Made by a program: the position numbers and the translations under genes
Part shown: positions 32,846-43,300 of the stretch, piece after piece
Position numbering within the stretch: the first letter of the stretch is position 1
Layout: every line of letters begins with the position of its first letter
DNA from: Sphingobium jiangsuense
Lineage (GTDB): Bacteria > Pseudomonadota > Alphaproteobacteria > Sphingomonadales > Sphingomonadaceae
Direction of reading: 5' to 3'
Assembly (NCBI RefSeq): GCF_014196495.1
Contig: NZ_JACIDT010000008.1
Coordinates: forward strand, 173,291 to 237,290
DNA: 64,000 nt
The notes under the pieces: model-generated
The model's input: the letters and a program-made list of their open reading frames with translations, nothing else
What the model was told of the DNA's origin: nothing
Database searches by the model: none

Positions 32846-35137
32846 ATGTTGAAAAGTCACATCCGGTTCAGAACCGCCGCCGCGATTGCGGGCCTCGCCG
32901 TCGGCATGGCCTGCTCCACCACGGCGCTCGCGCAAGACGCTGACAATCGCGCGGCGGCGGGTCAGCGCGACGGTCGGCGGGTACAGTCTATCGGCGAGAT
33001 CGTGGTCACGGCGCAGAAGCGTGAACAGAAATTGCAGGATGTGCCCGTTTCCATCACCGCCGTCACCGGCGAGAAGATGGAAGACCTCAAAGTCACCGAT
33101 CTGCGCAGCATCCAGAGCTATGTGCCGAACATGGCGGTGCTCAATTCCGGCGTGAACCCGGTGGTGTTCATCCGGGGCTTCGGGTCCGGGCCGAACAATG
33201 TGGCCTTCGACCAGGAAGTGTCGGTCTATCTTGACGGCATCTATGGCGGCCGTGGCGCACAGTTCAGCGCGCCCTTCTTCGATCTGGAGCGCATGGAGGT
33301 GCTGCGCGGTCCGCAAGGCGCGTTGTTCGGCCGCAACACGGCGGCTGGCGCGATCAGCCTCATCTCCGCCAGGCCGGGAAGCAGGCTGGAGGGCTATCTG
33401 TCGGCAGGCTATGATTTCGAGCGCGACGGCTTCGACCTGACCGGGGTGGTGAGCGCCCCGCTATCGGAAAGTTTCGGCATCCGCGTGGCCGGCAAGATGA
33501 CGCGCCAGGACGGCTATATCCGCAATGATTTCAATGGCCGGAAGGAACCGCTGCTGCGGGATGAAATGGCGCGCGTCACATTGCGCTACAATCCGTCGAA
33601 CGACATCGACGTGACGTTCAAGAATGAATATGGACGCCACCTCCTCAAAGGGGGCGTGACCGTATCCGGTTCCCTGACCGAAAACATCTACGACAATGAT
33701 TTCGGTTCCCGTCGCTATGTCTCCGACAATTATGCCGGCGCCGGTCTGGAGGAACATAGCGGCATCAAGACGTGGAACAGCGCATTGAACGGCGATTTCG
33801 GCATCGGCGACCATGTTCTGACGGTCGTTGGCGGCTATTCCCATTTCAAGACGATGCGTTTCACCGCCTATGACGAATATTCGGCGGAAGGCGTCGTTCC
33901 GCCTGCCGCCGCCAATGCCAAGTTCGCCAACGGTTTTCCGGAGAAATTCGATCAATGGTCGGTCGAGGCGCGGATTGCTTCGCCATTACGTCAGTTCTTC
34001 GAATATGTTGCCGGCGTCTATTATGACCATTCGGACTACAAGCTGCATCAGGACACCTATTATCGCGATATCGGAACGCTCGCGGGGCATCAGTCCACCG
34101 ATTTTCATCAGAAAGGGGATTCCTGGTCGGCCTTTGGCCAAGGCACGCTGAACTTCACGCCGACATTCCGCCTGATCGCGGGCCTGCGCTATTCCAGGAC
34201 GAAGAAGTCGGCGGACTTCACCCAATATACGGTGTCCGGAAGCGCGCTCAATGTCATCGGGCCGGATCGCTCCGGCAAGCTGAACGAGCATTATCTCGAC
34301 CCGTCCGGCACGCTGCAATATGATCTCACCCCCGCGGTCAAGATATATGCCACGATCGCAAGGGGGTCCAAATCGGGCGGATTCACCTCCAACACCTATA
34401 ATGTCGCGGCGGACGGTTTCCAGTTTGCCGAGGAACGCTCCACCAATTACGAGGCGGGCGTCAAGTCCCGGATCGCCGACGGGCTGGCCACGATCAACCT
34501 TTCAATCTTCCGGATGGATTTCGACAATCTGCAACAATCGGCCTATGATCCCGATCGTCGGACATTCTTCACCCGCAACGCCGCCAAGGCGCGGTCGGAA
34601 GGCGCCGAGCTGGAGGTGCAGTTCATCCCGACCGGCGGCCTGTCGCTCAACGCCAATGCCGCTTATCTGAAGGCGAGGTTCATCGATTATCCCGGCGCGC
34701 CCTGCCTTGCCTATGAGACGGTCGCCCAGTGCGATTCGGCGAACCCGGCAAGCCTTGCCGCGCATAATGTGGCCGGGCTGCCCCTGCAGTTCGCCCCCAA
34801 GTGGAGCGGCAATCTCGGCTTTCAGCACGAGGCCGATCTGGGAGGGATGAAGCTGACCACCGGCGGCAATGCGCAATTCCGATCGAAATATTTCATCGCC
34901 GACGGCTACAGCCCCATCTGGGGCCTCCAGAAAGGCTGGACCAAGTTCGATGCCCGCATCGCGCTGTCCAGTCCCGATGACCGCTGGACGATCGCGCTGG
35001 TCGGGCGCAATCTGACCGATGTGCATACGCGGGGCGCGGCGATCCGCTTCCCTGCGTCGATCACCGGCACGGCGCGCTCGATCAACTGGATGGACGAATA
35101 TCGTTCCGTTTCGATCAACGGGACCTACCGGTTTTGA
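32846..35137 (+). CDS. TonB-dependent outer-membrane receptor
   Basis: 763 residues from ATG 32846 (GGAGGGG upstream); a start at 32789 would lie inside an operator-like site. Signal peptide to about residue 34 (ACSTTALAQD), TonB-box/plug start IGEIVVTAQKREQKLQDVP, plug with VVFIRGFGSGPNN and GPQGALFGRNTAAGAISLI, then the barrel ending RSVSINGTYRF with the C-terminal Phe required for outer-membrane insertion. Own candidate operators in front; the BVMO follows 76 bp downstream, so uptake and first oxidation may be co-transcribed. Confidence 0.88.
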   Translation: MLKSHIRFRTAAAIAGLAVGMACSTTALAQDADNRAAAGQRDGRRVQSIGEIVVTAQKREQKLQDVPVSITAVTGEKMEDLKVTDLRSIQSYVPNMAVLNSGVNPVVFIRGFGSGPNNVAFDQEVSVYLDGIYGGRGAQFSAPFFDLERMEVLRGPQGALFGRNTAAGAISLISARPGSRLEGYLSAGYDFERDGFDLTGVVSAPLSESFGIRVAGKMTRQDGYIRNDFNGRKEPLLRDEMARVTLRYNPSNDIDVTFKNEYGRHLLKGGVTVSGSLTENIYDNDFGSRRYVSDNYAGAGLEEHSGIKTWNSALNGDFGIGDHVLTVVGGYSHFKTMRFTAYDEYSAEGVVPPAAANAKFANGFPEKFDQWSVEARIASPLRQFFEYVAGVYYDHSDYKLHQDTYYRDIGTLAGHQSTDFHQKGDSWSAFGQGTLNFTPTFRLIAGLRYSRTKKSADFTQYTVSGSALNVIGPDRSGKLNEHYLDPSGTLQYDLTPAVKIYATIARGSKSGGFTSNTYNVAADGFQFAEERSTNYEAGVKSRIADGLATINLSIFRMDFDNLQQSAYDPDRRTFFTRNAAKARSEGAELEVQFIPTGGLSLNANAAYLKARFIDYPGAPCLAYETVAQCDSANPASLAAHNVAGLPLQFAPKWSGNLGFQHEADLGGMKLTTGGNAQFRSKYFIADGYSPIWGLQKGWTKFDARIALSSPDDRWTIALVGRNLTDVHTRGAAIRFPASITGTARSINWMDEYRSVSINGTYRF

Positions 35138-35213
35138 AGGGCCGGGCGATGGTGCGCCTCTGGCGATCCATCGCCCCGGCGAATCCGGCATTTGACGAAG
35201 AGAGCAGCGCCGC

Positions 35214-36992
35214 GTGACGACTGAACGAGACCCCAATTCCGATATCGACATCGAGGCTCTGGCCCGCCGCTATGCCGAAGAGCGTGAAAAGAGGCTGCGA
35301 GGTGACGCCGTATCGCAATATCAGCATCTTGAGGGGAAGTTCGCAACCTTCGATGCCGATCCCAACGCGGTGCCCGATCTTGTCCGCGACGCCGTCATCC
35401 GCGAGGTCGACGTCCTCGTCATCGGCGGTGGCTATGGCGGGCTGTTGACCGCGATACAGTTGCGCAAACGCGGCGTCGGGACCATCAGCATCATCGAGAA
35501 GGGCGCAGACTTCGGCGGCACATGGTACTGGAACCGCTATCCCGGCATTCGGTGCGATGTCGAAAGCTATATCTATCTGCCCTTGCTTGAAGAAACCGGC
35601 TTTGTCCCGTCCGAACGCTACGCCAGGGGAGAGGAGATCTATACACAGTGCCGTCTGCTCGCGGAAAAATTCGATCTCTACCGCGACGCCCTGTTCCAGA
35701 CGCTGGCCGAGAGCCTGATCTGGGATGAGAAAAACCGGCGCTGGACCGTTACCACCAATCGCGGAGACAGGATCGAGGCGCGTTTCGTCGTTTCCGCCAC
35801 GGGTCTTTACAGCAGTCCGAAGCTGCCCGGCATTCCCGGCATCGAGACGTTCGAAGGCCCCAGCTTTCATACGAGCCGCTGGGATTACGGCTTTACCGGA
35901 GGCAGCGCGGATGGCGACCTTGTCGGCCTTCACGGCAAGACGGTCGGTATTATCGGAACAGGATCGACCGGCATACAATGCGTGCCGCCGGTCGCCCGCG
36001 CCGCCGCGCATCTCTATCTGTTCCAGCGCACCCCTGCATCGGTGGACGTGCGGGGCAACCGCCCTACGGATGTGGAGTGGTATCGCGCCCAGCCGCCCGG
36101 CTGGCAGCGCGAGCGGATGATGAACTTTACCCAATGGACATCGGGCCTTCCGCAGGCGGTGGACATGGTGTCGGACAGCATGACCGATCTGTTCCGGGAA
36201 AAAGCCGTGAGCAGCGGCATGGAAATGACTCCGGAACAGCGCGAGGCCGCCGAAATCCTGAAAATGGAACGGGTGCGCCAGCGTATCGACAGCATCGTCG
36301 AGAACAAGGAGACGGCAGCGGCGCTCAAGCCCTATTTTCATTATTTCTGCAAGCGGCCCGGCTTCTCGGACAATTATCTGCAGGTTTTCAACCGCAGCAA
36401 CGTCACGCTCGTCGATACGGCGGGGCAGGGGGTGGAGAAGGTCACGCCGCGCGGACTGGTCGTGGGAGGGCGGGAATATGCGCTCGACTGCATCATCTAC
36501 GCCACCGGGTTCGACTTCATGACAAGCTATACGCGCGAATCCGGGCTGACCGTCAAAGGGCGCGGCGGCGTTTCGCTGGACGAGCGCTGGAAGGACGGAG
36601 TCCACACGCTGTTCGGCATGCAGACCCGCGGTTTCCCGAATTTCTTCGTCCTCACCATCGTGCAGGCGGGCACCTCGATCAATTATCTCCACACGGCCGA
36701 TGCCCAGTCCATCTATATGGCCGATCTGATCGCCCATTGCATGTCCAACGGGATCGAAACAGTGGAACCCACGCAGGAGGCGGAGCAGCAATGGGTGGAC
36801 CTGTGCGTTTCCCTTTCGGCGGACCGTCACGCCTTTTTTGAGAAATGCACGCCAAGCTACTTCAATTTCGAAGGCAAGCGTCCACGCGAGTTCGAGCTGA
36901 ATTCCCCGTTCGGCGGCGGACCGCTGGCCTATTTCGAATATCTTGAACAGATGTCCGCCAACGGCTTTGCCGAAAAGCTGGAATTCCACTGA
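35214..36992 (+). CDS. Type I Baeyer-Villiger monooxygenase
   Basis: 592 residues, GTG start. An N-terminal extension of about 60 residues (as in phenylacetone/steroid/cyclopentadecanone-type BVMOs) precedes GGGYGG near 72. Then GGTWYWNRYPGIRCDVESY, the fingerprint FEGPSFHTSRWD near 215-226 (FxGxxxHxxxWD) and the NADPH site GTGSTG near 249. All cofactor motifs are intact. It converts a ketone to an ester or lactone using O2, NADPH and FAD. Being cotranscribed with a TonB receptor, it is a good candidate for an early step on the imported compound. Confidence 0.9.
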   Translation: MTTERDPNSDIDIEALARRYAEEREKRLRGDAVSQYQHLEGKFATFDADPNAVPDLVRDAVIREVDVLVIGGGYGGLLTAIQLRKRGVGTISIIEKGADFGGTWYWNRYPGIRCDVESYIYLPLLEETGFVPSERYARGEEIYTQCRLLAEKFDLYRDALFQTLAESLIWDEKNRRWTVTTNRGDRIEARFVVSATGLYSSPKLPGIPGIETFEGPSFHTSRWDYGFTGGSADGDLVGLHGKTVGIIGTGSTGIQCVPPVARAAAHLYLFQRTPASVDVRGNRPTDVEWYRAQPPGWQRERMMNFTQWTSGLPQAVDMVSDSMTDLFREKAVSSGMEMTPEQREAAEILKMERVRQRIDSIVENKETAAALKPYFHYFCKRPGFSDNYLQVFNRSNVTLVDTAGQGVEKVTPRGLVVGGREYALDCIIYATGFDFMTSYTRESGLTVKGRGGVSLDERWKDGVHTLFGMQTRGFPNFFVLTIVQAGTSINYLHTADAQSIYMADLIAHCMSNGIETVEPTQEAEQQWVDLCVSLSADRHAFFEKCTPSYFNFEGKRPREFELNSPFGGGPLAYFEYLEQMSANGFAEKLEFH

Positions 36993-37020
36993 TGCATAAT
37001 GGGCAGCAAGGAGACCCGGT

Positions 37021-37190
37021 ATGTCAGGACGCAAAGAACCTTCGATACCGAACGATATTGTCGATCAGCTACTGGTCGACACTGACGCAGCGCGGCACTC
37101 AGCCAGGGTGACCTGCTCGATTCCCTGAAGACTTTGCCGAACGACATAGGTTTGGACTCGCAAACAACATCAAGAAATGGATTCGACTCA
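37021..37190 (+). mobile_element. IS256-family transposase N-terminal remnant
   Basis: ATG 37021, preceded by AAGGAG, reads SGRKEPSIPNDIVDQLL, which matches the conserved start of IS256-type transposases (RKEPAIPD..LDQLL). After about 28 codons the match moves to another frame (QGDLLDSLKTLP) and then fades. The rest of the roughly 400-residue transposase and the inverted repeats are missing. It marks the right border of the catabolic island. The following 37191-37335 shows no ORF and should hold the autotransporter promoter; GGGGGGTAAGGA precedes its ATG. Confidence 0.7.
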
Positions 37191-37335
37191 TCCGGCCTTT
37201 CGTTCTCCCTTCCTGGCAGGAAACAGGGCGCAGCCCATCAAGAAACATCATTAACCTCAAATAAAGGATATTTTCCTAGCCCGTGAAGCACGACCATCCG
37301 GTCTGCGACACATGCCAAAAATTGGGGGGTAAGGA

Positions 37336-40300
37336 ATGACGATATCCAATCGACTGCTTGTAACTACATCGACATTGGCAACCAGTCTCTTTCTAGCAGC
37401 CGGCATTGCTCATGCTTCTCCCTCCAACGACCCGGTCATCATCGATGGCGCCGAAGCGGCGGGTACGATCGTCGCTTCGGGTGAAACCCTCATCGTGGGC
37501 AATAGCGACGACACTACGATCTTCACCAACTTCTTCACCGAAGGCGGCGCGGGCAGCGGCGGGGGCGCCGGTCTGGGTGGCGTGTTCTTCGTGGACAACG
37601 GCGCGAACCTGACGCTGCGCAACGTGCAGTTCATCGGCAACACGGTCAAGGGCGGCGAAGGCGGCAGCGTGGGCACCGTCTCGCTCAGCGACCTCATCAT
37701 CAACCTGCCGAGCCTCTCGGTGAACGCCGATCCCATCTCGGTGCTGGGCATTACGCCGGAGGTGACGACCGACGGTTCGGGCAATCTGTTCCTCACCGGC
37801 GCGAAGATGGCGGGCGCCAACAGCCTGATCGGCGCGGGCGCCGACATCAGTTTCGGCGATGCCGCCCCTTCCACCACCATCGCCAGCGTGAACGGAACGC
37901 AGGTCAGCTTCGCGGCCCCGATCCAGATTGCGTCCTCCGCCATCAGCACCGCCACGATCGACGTGACCCAGCATGGCGGCTCGATTGCGGCTCCCGGCCT
38001 CACCACCCTCGCGATCAACCCTTCCTTCGGCATGGGCGAAATCCAGCAGGGCATGATCGTCGTCGGTGACGGCATCCCCGCGGGCACCACGATCACATCC
38101 GTCGTCTACGATCAGGACAACAAGGCCAAGTCCGTTACGCTGAGCCATGCGACCACGGCCGCCGTCGGCGCTTTCAAGGTGGTGGCGGTGCGCTCGTTCG
38201 ATGCAGCCCGTTTCGGTGTCACCGGCTCCAACACGATCAAGCCCATCGGTTCGCTTCCCGGCCTTCAGGTCGGCATGACGGTGAGCGGTGACGGCATTCC
38301 CTCCGGCACGACCATCACCGCCATTGCCAGCGACGGCACGATCACCTTCTCCAACCCGATCGGCGCCGTGACCGGCTTCACCGCGAGCACGCAGGGCGCT
38401 GCGGTCGGTTCGAACGTCATCAATCTGGGCGCGCCGCGCAGCGATCTCGCCGTGGGCATGACGGTGAGTGGCGATGGCATTCCTGACGGCACGATCATCA
38501 CCGCCATCAGCGGCGGCAGGATCACGCTGAGCAACGCCGTTACGGCTGATGCGGCCGAGGCGATCGAAGGCAACAACTTCGTCGCCGCGTTCAACAAGGT
38601 GATCTCGACCAGCGGGTCCACCCTGACGCTCTCGTCGGTCGACGGCCTCAAGGTCGGCGCGCTGCTGAACGGCGGCAATGTGCCGGAAAATGCGGTGATC
38701 ACGGGCATCGACCCGGTCACGAAGACAGTCACCTACACGATCGATCCCGATGCGGCCCAGCTTCTGATCGGCGGTTCGATGAATGGCCTCGTCGCCACCG
38801 GCACGCCGGGGTCCGACGGCGGCAACGGCCATAATGGCAGCATGTACAACGCCGTCCTGCATGACGGCGAAGGGTCGCCGGGCACCAACGGCTATGGCGG
38901 CGACGATGGCGAAGGCGCGGCAGGCGGCAATGGCGGCAATGGCGGTCACGGCTCGGCGGGCATGCCCTATAATGCCGACGCCATATTGGCGGTCACGTCC
39001 TCGACCATCGGCGCGATCGGCGATACGATGGAAACCGCCGCGGAATGGGCTGATTTCAATTTCGCCTCGGCGGTCGTCAAGACCGCGAATCTTGTGCACG
39101 CGTGGATCGATGTCGGCATCGCCACCGCTGATCTCATCAAGTGGAATATCGATCTGGCCAACGGCATCGTCGCGCTGGGCGGTGACGGTGGCGCGGGCGG
39201 CGATGGCGGCGGCGGCGACACCTTCTTCGGCGGCGGCGCGGGCGGCGCGGGCGGCAATGGCGGCGCGGGCGCGCTGTCGATCACCGATGGCGGCGCGGGC
39301 GGCGACGGCGGTCAGGGCGGCAGCGGCGGCTTCGGCGCGGGCGGCGGTCAGGGCGGCGCCGGCGGCGAGGGCGGTCCCAACGGCGCTTCGAGCGACGGCA
39401 ACGCCGGCCTTGGCGGCGTGGCCGGTTTCGGCGGCGGCGTCGGCTCCAACGGCGATGGCCTCTATGGCGGCGGCGGCTCCGGCTTCGGCGGCGCGCTGTT
39501 CGTCCGCACCGGCGGCACGCTGACGATAGCGGGCAATGCGCTTTTTCAGAACAACACCACCCTTGCGGGTTCGTCGAACAACGGGGGCAGCGCGGGCAAC
39601 GCGGCGGGCGCCGACCTGTTCATGATGCGCGGCAGCACCGTCACGCTGACGCCCGGCACCGGCAATGTGATCCGGTTCGAAGGCTCCATCGCCGATGACA
39701 GCGTTTCGAGCTATAACGGCGCCTCCTACGCATCCGGCGCGGGCGCCGCTCTCCAGATCACCGGCGGCGGTCTGGTCCAGCTGGCCGGCCAGAACAGCTA
39801 TTCCGGCACCACCTATATCGGCGGCGCGACGCTGGAGGCGGATCAGGGCGTCGGCCTCAATGCGAACAGCCAGATCACCTTCAACGGCGCGGGCACGATC
39901 GGCAGCGGCCTTTCCACCGTCAATGCGGGCGTATGGCTGACCAATGGCGTCATCACCCGGCGCGTGGGCAGCCTGCCCCACCAGATCAACTGGAGCGGCA
40001 GCGGCGGCTTTGCGGCGGGAGACGCCGGCCTCACCCTCAACTTCGGCGCGATCAACGGCAATAACGGCCAGACGCTGAACTGGAACGGGGGCGGCTTCGT
40101 GCCCACCGGCTCGACGCTGATCTTCGGTTCCGATCATGGCACCGGCGCCGTCAAGCTGGTCAATGCCGTCAATCTCGGCGGGCTGACCGGCCGGATCGCC
40201 GTCTACGACAATCTGGCGAGCGAGGGCGACCATGCCCATCTCGCCGGGCGCTTCAGCAATGGCGGCCTGATCCTCAACGATGCCGGTTATTCCGGCGCGG

Positions 40301-43300
40301 CCTATTTCACCGCACAGAACGACCTGACCGCGCTGACCGTGAACAACGGCCTCGTCAGCACCAGGCTGGGGTCCTTGACCGGGCGCCTGATGGACGCCGC
40401 GACCGGCGGCGCGCTGACCATCAACGGTGGCCGCGTGGAGCTTCACGGCGCGGAAAAGCTGACCTCGGTGGGTATCGGCGGCAACGGCATATTGGTCGCG
40501 TTCAACGGCATCGAGTCCGGCGCTGTCTCGAACGCGGGCACGGCGGTCTATTACGGGCCGGTCACGCAGGGCGCGCTGACCAATCAGGCGGGCGGCCAGA
40601 TCGCCTATTACGGCGCGCTGACCGGCGGCGCTGTCAGCAATGCGGGAACGCTGCTGGTCGGCGCAGGCGCCGGCACCGGCGCGATCGCCAACCTGTCCAC
40701 CGGCCAGATCATGATGCTGGGCGAAGTGACGGCCTCCGGCGCGGTGGCGAACCAGGGCCTCTGGTATCTGGGCAATGACCTCACCGCCCCGGCCGTCGTC
40801 CATGACGGCTATCTGAGCGTGCTGGGCAATGCGGTCGACGATGTGGAGCAGGCCGCGACGCGCACCATCCGCACCGGCGGCTTCAGCGGCGGCGCGGCGG
40901 GCATCGTCAACCTTGGCGGCGTCGGCGGCGATGTGCCCAACATCCTCGTCATCGACCAGTCGGGCAATAGCAGCTACGCGGGCAAGATCAACGGCGCGGG
41001 CGCCCTGACCAAGGCGGGCGCGGGCACGCTGACCCTGACCGGGGAGAACGGCTTTGCCGGTCCGCTTTCCATTCTGGCGGGCGGCCTCGACACGACCGGC
41101 GGCGGCACGTTCGACGACGCCGTGTCCGTGTCCGTCGCCAGCGGCGCGACCTTCACGCTGGGCACCGACGACAGGATTGCCTCGCTCACCAATAACGGCA
41201 CCACGATCGTCAATGCGGCGGCGGCCATGAACAGCCTCGAAAATGACGGCGTGCTCGGCCTCTTCTCGACGCTGGACGCCTCCGGCACGGCGACGAACGG
41301 CGCGGGCGGGATCTTCGCCATCGAGGCTTCCGGCGCGGCGACGCTGGGCCATCTGGTCAATGCGGGCACGCTGGGCAATGCGGGGACGCTGGCCGTCTCG
41401 GGCGGCGTGGCCAATCAGGCAAGCGGCGTCATCACGCTGGCCGCCGGAGCGGACACCGGCTTCGGCTCGCTGACCAACGCCGGTTCCATCGTGGCCGACG
41501 GACCGCTCTCCATCGCGGGCGCCTATGTCCAGAACGGCGGATCGCTGAGCGCGGCGGCGGACCTGACGACCGGCAGCCTGTCCGGCACGGGCGGCGCCAT
41601 CGTGCTGGGCGCGGACTCGGTCTTCACCATCAACCAGACGACCGACGGCAGCTATGCGGGCAGCATCACCGGATCGGCGGCATCGGTCGTGAAGAGCGGC
41701 CTCGGCACGCTGACCCTGAACGGCGGCGTGGGCAGTTTCGCCCCGGCGACACTGGATATCGTGACCGGCATCGTGGCCGTGGACGGCGCGGGCATCCTGG
41801 ATCAGGCGCTGCGCGTCGATGTCGCGACGGGGGCCGGGCTGACGCTGGTGACGGGCGATCAGACGATCAACAACCTGACCGGCACGGGCACCCTCTCGCT
41901 CAACGGCAACAACCTCTATCTCGCCAATGGCGGGAATTTCAACGGCACGGTGACGGGTAACGGCAATGTCCAGCTCACTACCGGCTCTTTCAACCTGGCG
42001 AACACCATCAACTCGAACAACGGCAATTTCCAGGTTCAGGCCAACAGCCTCATGAACGTGGCCAGCGGCGGGCAGCTCAACGCTCCGGTCGTCAATGTCG
42101 CGGGCGGGCTGAACGTGGCCGGATCGGTCACGGCCACGACCACCACCGTCAATGGCGGCGGGCTGCATCTGGGCGGCGGCGCGGGTACGCCGGGCGGCGT
42201 CCTCAACACCCTGAACCTGTTCGTCACCAATGGCGGTCAGCTGACCGGCAACGGAACGGTGGCGGGCGGGACCGTCATCGGCGGTTCGGGCAGCGGCAGG
42301 CTGGCGCCGGGCAACTCGCCCGGTGTCGTGACCTTCACCGACCTCACGCTCGACACTCTCTCGGTTACGCAGATGGAGATCGAGGGCGCGGCGGGCGCCG
42401 GCCTGTCGGCGGCTCAGGGCGGATATGATCAAATCCGCGTGTCGGGCAGCCTGACGATCCGTCCCGGCTCGACGCTGGAGATCGCCAATTCGAACGATTT
42501 CGAACCGGCTCTCGGACAGGCGATCAGGATCTTCGACTTCGCGCCGGGCGCGGTGTCGGGTCATTTCGGCACCGTCACCAGCGCGTTCGACACCGCCGTC
42601 GCCTTCAACGTGTCGACCGGCTCCGTGGTCGGGCTTGGCACTTACAGCGCGGACGGCTTCGCCTCGGCCATCGCCAGGACCGCGAACGAAACGGCGATGC
42701 TCGACCAGTTGCGGGTGAACAGCGCGGGTGGTGTCGACCAATATCGGGGCGGCCGCCTCGTCGAAGCCGCTGCCGCCGCGCTGGCGACGGGGGATGCGAA
42801 CGCGGTTTCCACGGTGTTCGCCAAGGCGTCGCCCGAAGCCTATGCAGGCCTTGTCGAGCACCAGAAGCTCTCCATGCTGGACAATCTGACCGAGCTTGGC
42901 GGTTATGCGCGGCTGGAAAATCGCGCCATCTATGTGACGGGTTCGATCGACTTCGATCAGGGCCGCAGCCAGAAGGAAGCGGGCTATGTCCGTTTCAAGA
43001 GCACGGACCGCCGCTTCAACCTGGGTCTGGCCGCCGAACTGCCGGTCGCCAAGGTCCAGATCTCCTACGGACGGGCTGACGGCACGGTGCGCAGCGATTA
43101 TCTGCGCGGCGAGGCCGATGGCGATCAGGTTTCCGCCGGTGCATCGGTGCCGGTTGCCCTCGACGGCGCGGTGCGCCTGATGGCGCGGGCCGCCCATGGC
43201 AGCTACCGCTTCAAGGGCAGCCGCGTCACCAATGCCGGTGCGGCCTCGTTCAAGAGCGTGAAGGGCAGCTCGACCGTCCTGGGCGGCGGCCTCGAATATG

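Noticed and set aside
39175..39510. Regular GGCGGC-type repeats that could suggest a CRISPR or satellite array
   Set aside because: They encode in-frame GGxGG of the autotransporter passenger; spacing is irregular and there are no unique spacers.
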